Shown piece after piece: positions 46,160 to 56,357 of a stretch of DNA of 64,000 nucleotides (the first letter of the stretch is position 1; every line of letters begins with the position of its first letter). A program made the translations under genes and the position numbers. The notes below the pieces were generated by a model. It saw nothing but the letters and a program-made list of their open reading frames with translations, did not search any database and was not told where the DNA came from. Origin of the DNA: Rhabdophis nuchalis. Taxonomy: Eukaryota; Chordata; Lepidosauria; Squamata; Natricidae. The DNA is taken from assembly GCA_039707465.1 (NCBI GenBank), contig CM077643.1, positions 39,518,605-39,582,604 on the forward strand. The letters run 5' to 3'.

Positions 46160-46981
46160 AGAGCGACTGAAATCAAATTTGCAGACAACACCAAGCTGGC
46201 AGGAATAGCCAACACTCCAGAAGATAGTGTTAAGATACAGAAAGATCTTGACAAACTTGAACATTGGGCACTATGTAATAAAATGAAATTCAATTGTGAA
46301 AAAAGTAAGGTCCTACATTTAGGCAAGAAAAACCAAATGCACAAGTACAGTATAGGTGGTACCTTGCTCAATAGTAGCAACTGTGAGAGGGATCTAGGAA
46401 TCCTAGTGGACAACCATTTAAATATGAGCCAGCAGTGTGCAGCAGCTGCCAAAAAAGCCAACATAGTTCTAGGCTGCATTAACAGGGGGATAGAATCTAG
46501 ATCGCGTGAAGTGTTAATGCCACTGTATAGTGCCTTGGTAAGGCCACACTTGGAATACTGCATACAGTTTTGGTTGCCATGATGTAGAAAAGACGTGGAG
46601 ACTCTAGAAAGAGTGCAGAGAAGAGCAACCAAGATGATTAGGGAACTGGAGACTAAAACATATGAAGAACGGCTGCAGGAGCTGGGTATGTCTAGTTTGA
46701 TGAAGAGAAGGACCAGGGCAGACATGATAGCAGTGTTCCGATATCTCAGAGGGTGCCACAAAGAAGAGGGAGCCAAACTATTCTCCAAGGCACCTGGGGG
46801 TAGGACAAGAAGCAATGGGTGGAAACTAATCAAGGAGAGAAGCAACTTAGAACTAAGGAGAAATTTCCTGACAGTAAGAACAATTAACCTCTGGAACAGC
46901 TTGCCTCCAGAAGTTGTGAATGCCCCAACCCTGGAAGCCTTTAAAAAGATGTTAGATAGCCATTTGTCTGAAATGGTATAA
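46160..46981 (+). pseudogene. CR1 ORF2 C-terminal half, one stop, catalytic residue changed
   Basis: One frame runs from about 46160 to the stop at 46979-46981. It starts at the RT active site: IKFADNTKLAGIANTPEDSV, where the family has FADD, so the second catalytic aspartate is asparagine. Then come [40 protein letters not shown] and YCIQFW. A TGA at 46580-46582 replaces CGA (a CpG transition). After it the frame continues with [63 protein letters not shown] and SHLSEMV. Not functional. Confidence 0.9.
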
Positions 46982-47051
46982 GGTTCCTGCCCACGCAGGG
47001 GGTTGGACTAGAAGACCTACAAGGTCCCTTCCAACTCTGCTATTGTATTGA
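46160..47051 (+). mobile_element. CR1 LINE, longest copy in the window
   Basis: Begins inside the RT domain and continues through the whole C-terminal region, the 3' UTR (CAGGGGGTTGGACTAGAAGA) and a short (TATTG) tail. 5' truncation is typical of CR1. Less diverged than the copies at 6.6, 9.0 and 16.0 kb. Confidence 0.93.
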
Positions 47052-48115
47052 AATATGCCACAAACTCCACTTCCATTAAATCACAGCTAACTAATTCTCT
47101 ACCATGCTGGCCAATTTTAGTAACAAAAACTTCTGGTGGATTTTTGAAATAATAGCTTTATATTTGGAGCAGGGGAAGAAGGAAGTATTGGGGGAAAATC
47201 TGGGCCCCTTTGAGAAGTTAGAACTAGACTGATTTAATTTTTGGATTTAATGTTCTAGTGGAAATTTTTTGCACACATACACATATATGCCAATCAGGTA
47301 CCCAATTAAGGAATGGACATCATTTCTTTCATAAAACAGTTATACACGTTGAAAGTAAAAATAAGATGATCGTGTAAATCATTTAGTCATTTGCATCAAA
47401 TAATTTCAAGGAGAGGAAGGAAGAAAATACATTATAGTAAGCAACTTCACTTAGGATAATAACAAACAACTTCTGGACTTGTTTGTTATTACTCCAATCT
47501 TTTCTCACTTTCTTGCAAATAGTTGGGTTCATCCACCTCCAAATTGTCTCATCAGCATCTGAGGTGCATAGCTTCTACTCACAGTTGTAAAATCCACCTT
47601 CAGCAAAAAGGGAAATATCAAAAGAAAAATGGGGAATAATTGTTATTTCTTGGTTTGTTCTCAGGGGAACTAAGGAATACAATAGAACGTTTTCTGCATT
47701 TTCCCCCAAACCCTTTATTCCCCTTATTTAAGGGGATAATATTTTTGAAGATGAAGTTAATATTAATAAGTAGAATGTAGTAAGCATTATGCCATAAACC
47801 ACTGACCTGTTAACTCTCTCCCTTTCTTTACAAGTCTTCTGCCTCATCCTCTTTCTCAGCTTTAATTATGTTTGCTTTGGCTTCTTCTGGAAAATCGGGT
47901 CACTGGCTTCTCTTCTCAACCAGAACTAATTAGTGTAGTTCAATTGTTACTTATCTGAGCAACCCAAAACTCCACTAAATTTGTGAAGATACAAATCAGT
48001 TCTTCTTTTCACTCTGAGACATAACCAAAGAAAGTGTAACCACCATAAATGTTCCTAAGATGAATAGAAGCTATCATGATTACTAGAAATGATTACTGAA
48101 TAAGTTGCTGCCACA
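47052..48115. other. No gene seen
   Basis: AT-rich; nothing recognised. Confidence 0.45.
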
Positions 48116-48123
48116 GTCTATAT

Positions 48124-48200
48124 CACTATTTCTCCACCTTAGCAACTTGAAGATCTGTGAAGTCCAGACATCTTCATGTTGCTAAGATGGAGAAATGCTG
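48124..48200. mobile_element. Small palindromic hAT MITE, 77 bp, with TSD
   Basis: CACTATTTCTCCACCTTAGC and its inverse GCTAAGATGGAGAAATGCTG. TSD GTCTATAT / GTCTACAT (48116-48123, 48201-48208), 7 of 8 identical. A shortened relative of the family at 23626. Confidence 0.8.
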
Positions 48201-48344
48201 GTCTACATAATCTAGTTTGGACCTCACATTCAACCGCAACATGATACCAGATCAATCCATTACCAAACTTCCATGACTTCCACCCAAAGGTGAATGGTTT
48301 CTAGCCCATTACATCACATGAGTAGGAGAATCAGAAGTAAGAAT

Positions 48345-48763
48345 TTATTTATTTATTTTATTTTATTTATTTAAATTTATATCCCGCCCTTCTCCACAGA
48401 GGACCCAGGGTGGCGTACAGGAAATTTAAAAACATACCAATACAAAGATAAATATATAATTTAAAATAAATATTAAACAGTCCTATCCTGTACTAAAACC
48501 AAATTTAAAATACCCAATTTAAAACTTCCTAAAAGTCCCCACGGGAGGTTAGGCTAGGCTGGCTTGTTGGAACAAATATGTTTTTAGACATTGGCGGAAG
48601 AGGCGGAGGTCGGTGATGGTACGTAATTCAGGGGGTAGGTCATTCAAGAGGGCTGGGCCCGCCACAGAGAAGGCTCTTCCCCTGGGTGTCGCCAGTCGGC
48701 ATTGTCTGGCCGACGGCACCCTGAGAAGGCCCTCTCTGTGGGAGCGTATCGGTCTAAGGGATG
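48345..48763 (-). mobile_element. L2 3' end
   Basis: (ATTT)n-type tail at 48343-48373, 3' UTR hairpin (CGCCCTTCTCCACAGAGGAC), then C-terminal codons in reverse orientation (GPALLNDLPPELRT-like, PRGRAFSVAGPA) up to CGTATCGGTCTAAGGG. 5'-truncated. Confidence 0.88.
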
Positions 48764-49330
48764 ATTTGATTTCACTACATATAAGGCTTGTACTTGATGT
48801 ACAGCAGTTGCTGGAACTCTTTCATAATGGCTTCATTAACTTTTCTACAATAAATCTGAGCTTTGGTGTCTCTGGAAGCCTATTCTTGCAGTTTCTTTGT
48901 CTAGCTAATGGAAAGTTTGGACAAGTCAGTATTAATGATAATTGTTTGACCTGCCTTCCTAAAAAGAGAGCAATTATAAACAGAATAGGGGCCAGAAATT
49001 GGCAGTATTGGAGCCATAAGCAATTCAGAGGCTACAGATTCACAGGTAAATGAAGTGAATCAAGTCCATGCCTTTTTTCTCTAATAGTCCAGATTTTTAG
49101 ACCTTCTGTTACTGCAAACTAATTTAGTTATAGATATTTGGAATGGACAAATTGCTTCTGACAATTTTTGATAATTATTTGGACTATTTCCAATAGGGAA
49201 AAAAAAGGAAAAAAAACATCCCATATTCAATATCACCCTCCTTCAAATTCCTTGTAGGATAGGGAGGATTCCGATAACGCTATTGTTACAGTTATATATC
49301 CTGGTAAATTTTGATCTCACTACATCATGA
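48764..49330. other. No gene seen
   Basis: A 146-codon frame starting at 48613 is the antisense of L2 and then unique sequence. Not supported. Confidence 0.5.
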
Positions 49331-49603
49331 TCAGAGGTGGGTTGCTACTGGTTTGCACTGGTTCAGGCGAACCGGTAGTAAATATTGGGACTGGGTCACC
49401 GAACTGGTAGGGACAGCTGGCTCCACACATCCCTGAACCGATTCCCTGGTCACCCTTGCCATTGCTGGGATGTTTTTCACTCATTTTATAATGTTCTGCA
49501 CATGCACAGAACAATTAACAGGCAACATGCATAAGCAACGCATGGCAGGTGGGCGGGCGAGTGAAGTGAGCTGGCAGTAACGGCAGCAGGAACTGACCCC
49601 TCA
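49331..49603. mobile_element. hAT-like MITE (GGTGGGTT family)
   Basis: Starts CAGAGGTGGGTTGCTACTGG, ends GCAGGAACTGACCCCTCACTG. Contains TGTTCTGCACATGCACAGAA. A relative with a clear TSD is at 60162-60411. Confidence 0.6.
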
Positions 49604-50279
49604 CTGGGATGTTCTGCAATGTGGGTGGACTTTTTAGAAAAGTCTGCTAGCATGGATCTATGGAATATAGACTGTTAGGATATTCAGCCTTATATTGGGT
49701 TGACAATATATATGAGCCTATGTTCTTAAGGAGTTATGTAGCTTTAAGAACTGTATTGAATTCTAATTGGCTGTGCTTCTTAGCTCTACCATATAAGCAA
49801 GCTCAGAATCACAGTTCATTCCCTTTTTCGATTCCCTTTGATTCCTGAGCTTACTGTTTGCCGCTGAAGACTGAAAAAAGAGGAAGTATTTGTTTTGCAT
49901 CACTGAAAGATAACTCTGTGTTTGGTGAAGGACTGTTATTATTTTGAGAAGTTAGTATCACTGGTCGGAAGAAGTATTTTAGGTGCAAGTAAAGACTATT
50001 TATTTTCTTACTATCACTGTTTTAGAGTTTGTTTGTGGTTAAAGCAACGTATCTCTTTATTGTCCAGTGTTTTACACTGTTCCGCATTTAGTTCTAAACA
50101 CTGGTTACGGGACCAGAGTTGTAACACTGGTTCTGAAGCCAGAGTTGCTAACATAGACCATTTGTGAATGTTGTAGGATATCTCCAATGACTGAAGTTGA
50201 TATCTTCTCCAGAGTTTATTCTTATTGAGGAATGATGAATCAAATTGGAGTCTTTATATTACCAAAAGTATGTGTATGC
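49604..50279. other. No gene seen
   Basis: Nothing recognised; an 81-codon frame at 49922-50167 has no domain. Confidence 0.4.
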
Positions 50280-50497
50280 TTTGTTTTTGTGTCTTCAAGT
50301 TGCCATTGATTTTTTGGCAGCTACCTGGACAAGTCCCTGCAGTTTTGGAAGTGGTTTGCCTTTACCCTCTTCTTCTGAGGGCTGACAGAGAATGACTGAT
50401 CCATTGTGGTTGGCTTCATGCCAAAGAGGTGACTAGGACTCAGTTTTCCAGTTTCTAGCCTGGTGCCTTAACCAGCACCACCTGTTGAGCTCACTGT
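50280..50497 (-). mobile_element. tRNA-derived SINE, second family
   Basis: Reverse orientation: GACAAGTCCCTGCAGTTTTG, AAGTGGTTTGCCTTTACCC, GGCTTCATGCCAAAGAGG and the tRNA-like head TCTAGCCTGGTGCCTTAACC. A partial copy is at 63.6 kb. Old. Confidence 0.65.
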
Positions 50498-50839
50498 ATT
50501 CTCCAACAGCTGTAAAGATAAGCTTTCCGAAAGAGTACAAGACCTTGTGAAATCTGCCCTAAGAAATACTGGAACATTTGGATGCTTGCTTTTAATGAAA
50601 TTGCCCAGCATTTTAAAGATAAAGAGGCTGTCCTCATAACAATCTGAACACTGCAGCTGTTAGACATTCTATAGAATAATTCAGTAAACTGAGATATTAC
50701 AGAATAATCCAGTGCCCTGTTTACCTAGTTTTATGTTATTTTGTATTATTATTTATGAAGCCTGAGATCTTGTCAAGACTCTTGCAGATAGGTGGACTAC
50801 ACATATGCCCTGTTGACTCTTGCCCATCATGCCTTATCA
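50498..50839. other. No gene seen
   Basis: AT-rich, unremarkable. Confidence 0.45.
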
Positions 50840-50972
50840 CACGGGTGTCAAACCCACCACATCCTATTGCCTTCACATGATGTTTCCTGAGGTTTTTCCC
50901 ATTCGCGGAGCTGGGATGGGCACGGCCTCATGTAACACATCTGGCCCACGCACCGCCAGTTTGACACCCCTT
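50840..50972. mobile_element. hAT-type MITE (family of 19343-19470)
   Basis: CACGGGTGTCAAACCCACC at the left, CCGCCAGTTTGACACCCC at the right, with GGAGCTGGGATGGGCACGGC and CATCTGGCCCACG in between as in the 19.3-kb copy. TSD not clear. Confidence 0.7.
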
Positions 50973-51825
50973 ATTATATCCATCAAGGGAGATTGGGCAG
51001 ATGTGTTTACTAATTGATTAATGGGCCACTAGGCCAACAGAGTGGTTTCTGCTGCTTTTAAAAGAGATGCTGTTATGGTACCGTAAATAAATAAAAGTGA
51101 AAAAAAGAGAGAGATCTTTTTCCTCAAGCAAGAAAATGTTTGATGAAAGGAAGCCTCTGTGCCCAGCAAAGCTTTTTACTGAATATAAGGTAAGTTGTAG
51201 AACTCTTGGCTATTTTTTAAAAAAAATTCCCTCATTATGTTATTCCTAGCCAGACAGATGACCCGGGGACCATGGATATTGTTGAAAACATCTTTTAACG
51301 GGTGTCTCTTAATCTTGATGACTTGTGTGTCTCAATAGAACTAGGCCTATTATCTCCGTTGCTTATACGATTGTGCCTGTGTGCCTCTGTTAGTCTGGTG
51401 ACAAGCTGCAGCTTTCCTTTTCAGGTAGTTCAGCTTGGCAAAAAAAGCTTGTCTGGATGCTGTCAGATTCTCTGCATTTTTCTTTTCTGTCCTATCATCT
51501 GGAAGCAGCACCTGTTGAAATGACAGGTTTCTTTGGACTAAATCAAAGGCAGCAGCTGAAATAATTAGTATGATCTCATGGGTGGGCAGCCAAACAGCAG
51601 CTAGGGATATGCAGCTTCTTATATGCTCACAGGGGGCATGTAGAACATGGGAGTCTGACTTTGAGGATGCAGAGGGCTTTGTGGCTGTGCTGCACGCAAC
51701 CCAATATGCCTGCCTTATCTGGATCGAAGAATGTGTTCAGTATTTGTAGTGACTATCTGAAACTAGGGGATGTAAATGTTTCTTTGCATTGAATATCAGG
51801 ATCATCAAAATTTAAAGAATGGAAT
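50973..51825. other. No gene seen
   Basis: Nothing recognised. Confidence 0.45.
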
Positions 51826-52070
51826 GGAATACAACAGAACAGAACAAAACTGTTGGAACCTTGGAGGTCTTCTAGTCTAATCCCTTGTTTAGGCAGGAAA
51901 CCCTACACCATTTCAGACAAATGGTTATCCAATCTCTTTTTAAAAACTTCCAGTGTTGGAGCATTCAGAACTTCTGGAGGCAAGTTGCTTCTCTCCTTGA
52001 TTAGTTCCCACCCATTGCTTCTTGCCCTGCCATCAGGTGCTTTGGAAAGTAGCTTGCCTCCCTCTTGTGC
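51826..52070 (-). mobile_element. CR1 3' end fragment with internal deletion
   Basis: GGAGGTCTTCTAGTCTAATC, then codons for the ORF2 end; about 45 bp present in other copies are missing near 51983. Runs out after CTTGCCTCCCTCTTG. Confidence 0.85.
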
Positions 52071-52469
52071 TTATCTGGTGCTTCATCTGGTGCTAATTCT
52101 TTAAAATCAGCACATCTCCTCCTCAGACTACGGCTTTTGGCTAAAGGCCAATGAAAATAGCAATAGCACTTAGACTTATATACTTTACAGCCCTTTCTAA
52201 GCAGTTTACAGACTCTGCATATTGCCCCCAACCATTTGCGTCCTCATTTTACCAACCTTGGAAGGATGAAAGACAGTCAACCTTGAGCTGTTGAGAATCA
52301 AACTGCCTGCAGTCGGCAGAATTAGCCTTTAATGCTGCATTCTAACCACCACCACCGCTCTACAAAATGGCCAGCCAATAGTAGTTGCATGTGTCAGCTG
52401 TTTCATATAGAAAGAGAATTGTCAGGCCCCCAAAACCAAGGACATGTCTTGTGAGTACATGTCTCTATA
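52071..52469 (-). mobile_element. tRNA-derived SINE (family of 34.4 kb) and flanks
   Basis: The SINE itself occupies about 52157-52361: ATAGCACTTAGACTTATATA, CCTCATTTTACCAACCTTGG, GCTGCATTCTAACCACCACC. More diverged than the copies at 36.8 and 43.7 kb. The flanks hold nothing recognisable. Confidence 0.78.
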
Positions 52470-52768
52470 TACAAAGAAGAGGAAGTCAAGCTATTCAGCA
52501 AGGCACCTGAGGGTAGAACAAGAAGCAATGGGTGGAAACTAATCAAGCAGAGAAGCAACCTAGAACTAAGAAGAAATTTCCTGACAGTTAGAACAATTAA
52601 TCAGTGGAACAGCTTGCCTCCAGAAGTTGTGAATGCCCCAGCACTGGAAGTCTTTAAGAAGATGTTGGATAGCCATCTGTCTGGAATGGTATAAGGTTCC
52701 TGTCTAGGCAGGGGGTTGGACTAGAAGACCTTCAAGGTCCCTTCCAACTCTGCTATTGTATTATTGTT
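52470..52768 (+). mobile_element. CR1 3' end
   Basis: Codons for KEEEVKLFSKAPEGRTRSNG, WKLIKQRSNLELRRNFLTV and NQWNSLPPEVVNAPALEVF, then the 3' UTR and a (TATTG)-type stub. 5'-truncated. Confidence 0.9.
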
Positions 52769-53821
52769 TCACACCTACAGACAGAATCTTGCCCCACTAA
52801 AGCAAACTACTCCCCACATGAGGCCCATGCTCTTGGAAGTATTAGGGAGGGATTATTTTCACTCTCTTTTATTTCACACAAACTTTCTGAACTGAGTTCC
52901 CTCTTATTCCTCTGGAATACACCTTCCTCTTGGGAATCTACCTTCTTACTCCATTCCATCACGGACTCTTGCCTGAATACTAGTTACTTCAAGATTGAAT
53001 TACTGTGAAGCACTCCATAAAAGCTCCCCTCTCCAGAGAGTAGTTCGGAGAGTACAACTAGTGCATAATGCTGCAACTAGGTTGGTCAGTGGAATTCACT
53101 CTTAGACATCTGCTAAATGCCCTGCAGTGGCTGCCAATCAGCTACCAAACTATTTTCAGGAATGGACTGTTAATTTGAAAGACCGTAGCAGCTCAGAAAC
53201 AACATAACACACCCATGGCATTCTTTCAATATAAATCTACCTGTTCTTTACCCTCAAGAGAGCCTGCCTTGTAAACAAGCTTATAGGATGGCTTCTATTT
53301 ATTTGTAGGCATTGTCTGTACCGATGTTCACCTTGTGAAGCAGACCTGAAAGCAGAGTGGGTGATTTCTCAAGTGATTAAGTGCTTTTGCTAAAGAGTGA
53401 AAATGTATTTTAGTTACTTAAGACCTGCTTTGCTTTCATCAGCTAACATTTATTTAGTTTTACCTTGCTGCTTAATGTTTATACTGTATAATTATATATC
53501 TCTACAGTGCATTCAGAAAATATTCAGATCCCCCTTTTCACTTTTGTTATGCTGCAGCCTGATTCTACCGTTGTTGAAATTCATTTCCCCCCTCATTAAT
53601 CTATACCCAGTACCTCATAATGACAAAATGAAAACAGAATTTTAGAACTGTTGTTTGGCAAATCATAAACTATTGGATATTATTGACGCTTCAAATCGTC
53701 ACTGAAATAAAGATATGTATCAGAGCATTCCCACTATCTACTGATAAAATTATTTGATTAAAAAAATACGCTAATTAGTTATTGTAATATTTGGTCTTGA
53801 CAAGTCTATGTTTGACTTCTG
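52769..53821. other. No gene; worn L2 fragment at 52960-53165
   Basis: 52985-53150 resembles the L2 C-terminal region (an LDYC-like start, RRVQLVHNAATRLVSG, LQWLP), heavily decayed and much older than the other L2s. The rest is AT-rich. Confidence 0.5.
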
Positions 53822-53839
53822 GCAATTGAAAACTATTCT

Positions 53840-55255
53840 TTTTTATTTTAAAACAATTTTATTGGGTTTTACAGTATATTCGGGAAAAGGGGTAATACAG
53901 GGTAATAGACAAACATTTTAATGGCTTCCATGTGGAGGATGTTGGTCACCTCTGATACTTCATAGAAATTCAAAATTAAAAAAAAGAAAATAATTGGCAA
54001 AAGATACATATATATCATATTTTAACATGCATACATTCAATCATTTGTTTTTCCTGCCATCCCTTTTCACAGGTTACAGGGGTATTTTCCATATCTATTC
54101 ATTTCTGAGATCTGAGTCTCTTTGCTATGGTTTCTTCTTTCTCTTTCCCGCCTGTGGGCGGGGCCATGGCCCCTCCCGTTCCCTCTTCTTCGTCTTCCAG
54201 GAGTAGGGAATGTTTCTTAAGAAAGGCCTCAGCCTCTTCTACCATTTTAACTCTGACTCTGCCCCCTTCCCAGAAAACCAACATTCCTTCAGGCATTAGC
54301 CATTTGAACCAAATCCCTTTTTTAAACAATTTTTTGGATAAAAAGGAATACTTCCTTCTTATCTCTCTAATTTTGGGGGGATTTGCTTCAAAATGGTAAT
54401 GTCATTATCTTGATATTTCAGAGTTCGTCCGTCCCCCCCGTTGCGCCCTCAGTATCTAATCCCTCATGGACCTTCTTAGAAACTTATGAACTTCTCTTGG
54501 TACGTTATTTATTCTAGCATATGCTGAATTAATTCTATAAACTAGGTCCATACCCCCCCTCCAGAGGTGGTCTTTATTTCTTTTAGTATAATCCGTTAGG
54601 ATTGTACTCATTAAATCTTTTAAATCTTCTTGTATTTTAAATCTTACATCCCTTCGGCCGATTCGCTCACACAGAGAAGGACTTCTCCAGGTGCCGTCCA
54701 CTAGGCAATGCCAGCGGGCGATGCCTAGGGGAAGGGCCTTCTCTGTGATGGGCCCGACCCTCTGGAACGACCTACCCCCGGATATTAGAATGACCACGGA
54801 CCTCCACACCTTCCGCCAAAAAGTAAAAACTTATTTAGTCCATCAGGCCAGTTTGGCCTAATCAACGCTTCTTGCCCCAGTCTGTTTTTTGCAAATTATC
54901 TATTTGGTTTTAATGGGTTATAATTTTAATGTTTTTAAATTCTTGTACAGGGTAATTTAATCCGTTTTTAACTTTGTATGTCTTGTATGTTTTTAGATGT
55001 TTTTTTAATTTTCCTGTACACCGCCCCGAGTCCCTTCGGGGAGAGGGGGTGGTTTATAAATGTAATAAATTATTATTATTATTGCTCCATCTCTGGGATG
55101 TTCTGGAACCTAAGGAAAAAAGACATTTTTTCAAACTCAAATTTTGACATATTCCCATTAATTTCTGTATTTTCCTTCCGTATTTCCTTCAACTCTTCTT
55201 TAATCTCAACTGTTCCTTCTTCTAGCGCTTCAATTTTTTGTTTATTATCCGTTGT
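53840..55255 (-). mobile_element. ORF1-only L1-type element, 5'-truncated copy with TSD, split by an L2
   Basis: Minus-strand order: partial coiled-coil region (KQKIEALEEGTVEIKEELKE near 55215-55240), FERMSFFLRFQN-like entry to the RRM-like domain (55079-55130), then the L2 insertion, then DLMSTILTDYTK, YRINSAYARINNVPREVHK (54480-54600), FKWLMPEGMLVFWEGGRVRV (54245-54310) and a stop at 54099-54101. A 259-bp 3' UTR and an A-rich tail follow, without any ORF2. The 18-mer GCAATTGAAAACTATTCT (53822-53839) recurs as GCAATTGAAAACCATTCT (55256-55273), a TSD with one mismatch. Confidence 0.82.
54652..55079 (+). mobile_element. L2 3' end inserted in the ORF1-only L1 element
   Basis: ACATCCCTTCGGCCGATTCG, then codons for HREGLLQVPSTRQCQRAMPR, GPTLWNDLPPDIRMTTDLH, then the 3' UTR hairpin (CGCCCCGAGTCCCTTCGGGG) and an (ATT)n tail near 55066-55082. 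It interrupts the RRM-like domain of the L1 ORF1 and is therefore younger than that copy. Confidence 0.9.
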
Positions 55256-55364
55256 GCAATTGAAAACCATTCTGAACTGTCCCTATTTATGTCCCATGGC
55301 ACTTTAAAGTCATATGAAACAAATCACATTTTTTTCTTCTTGTCTGATTTTCCTGAGCTCTTTA

Positions 55365-55671
55365 GGGCACTGGCTCCCAACCTTTTGGGCTCCAGGGACC
55401 AGTTCTGTGGAGAGAGGTTTTTCTGTGGACGGGATGTGGCTTGGTTTCATGTGCTGCCTGCATCCCATTGATGGGGCTTCCCTTGTTTGCATGGCCCAGT
55501 TTCTGGCATGCCACAGACAAGTGCCAGTCTAGTTCTAATAAGTTCTGAAGAACCGGTAGTGGAAATTTTGAGAATGGGGAGGGAATCGGGATTTTGCAGT
55601 ATTCTTCCCCTGCCACGCTCACAAAGCCATGCCCATAGAACTGGTAGTAAAACTTTTTGGATCCCATCACT
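55365..55671. mobile_element. Two abutting hAT-like MITE fragments
   Basis: 55365-55530 begins CACTGGCTCCCAACCTTTTG with GGCTCCAGGGACCAGTTCTG. 55535-55671 belongs to the 42.9-kb family (GAACCGGTAGTGGAAATTTT ... GGATCCCATCACTG). Neither has a clean TSD. Confidence 0.5.
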
Positions 55672-56342
55672 GTGGGGGGACCCCTGCTTTAGAGGACACG
55701 CCCTCCTATCTCCCTTTCAACAATGTCTTCCCCCCCCCCTTTGCTTAGGTATACTGCTTCCGAGTTCCAACAATGCAGAATATCTGCTCCACCTCTTTGA
55801 ATTTTGTCACATTTGCCTCGTGGACTTGCTCCTTGAATCTCTGCCTTATGGAGAGTTGCTTTGCATGACAATTTGCATGACAGCATCCTTTATAATGCTC
55901 ATTTGTTTGACTTGGTAACTTTTCAATGTTCTGATGAATTGAAGCACATCCATTTATTCTCCATTCCTCTTTTTCTCCAAGTGCAGCTACATCTTTGCAT
56001 TTGCTCTGACTTTTTACTGAATTGTTTTTAAGGCAGAAAATGGCTACAAACAATGTGGGTCACAACTATCTAATTTTTGTCTCAAGGCACATGCAGTTGG
56101 CTTTCTAGAAAGGAATTTTGTTATGGCTACATCGCCTCTCACTCCTACAATCCCCCCTCCCATTTTCCCACAATAGAAAAGGCATAGTAGAATAATAGAA
56201 AGTGTGGCAGGCCCAAGAGTCTAAAGAAAAAATGGCTAGAAGATCTCCAAGGTCCCTTCCAGCTCTATTCTGACTGATTTATTGAATGTGTAAGGTTTGG
56301 GAATACCTTTAGAACCATAGAAGTTTGAGAATGCATCCAAGA
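55672..56342. other. No gene seen; short CR1 scrap
   Basis: 56230-56272 (GGCTAGAAGATCTCCAAGGT, then CCCTTCCAGCTCTATTCT) is a CR1 3' end scrap on the plus strand. The rest holds nothing recognisable. Confidence 0.5.
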
Positions 56343-56357
56343 TGCAATGAGACTTTA

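Noticed and set aside
48613..49053. Plus-strand 146-codon frame
   Set aside because: First third is the antisense of an L2 C-terminus; the rest has no motif.
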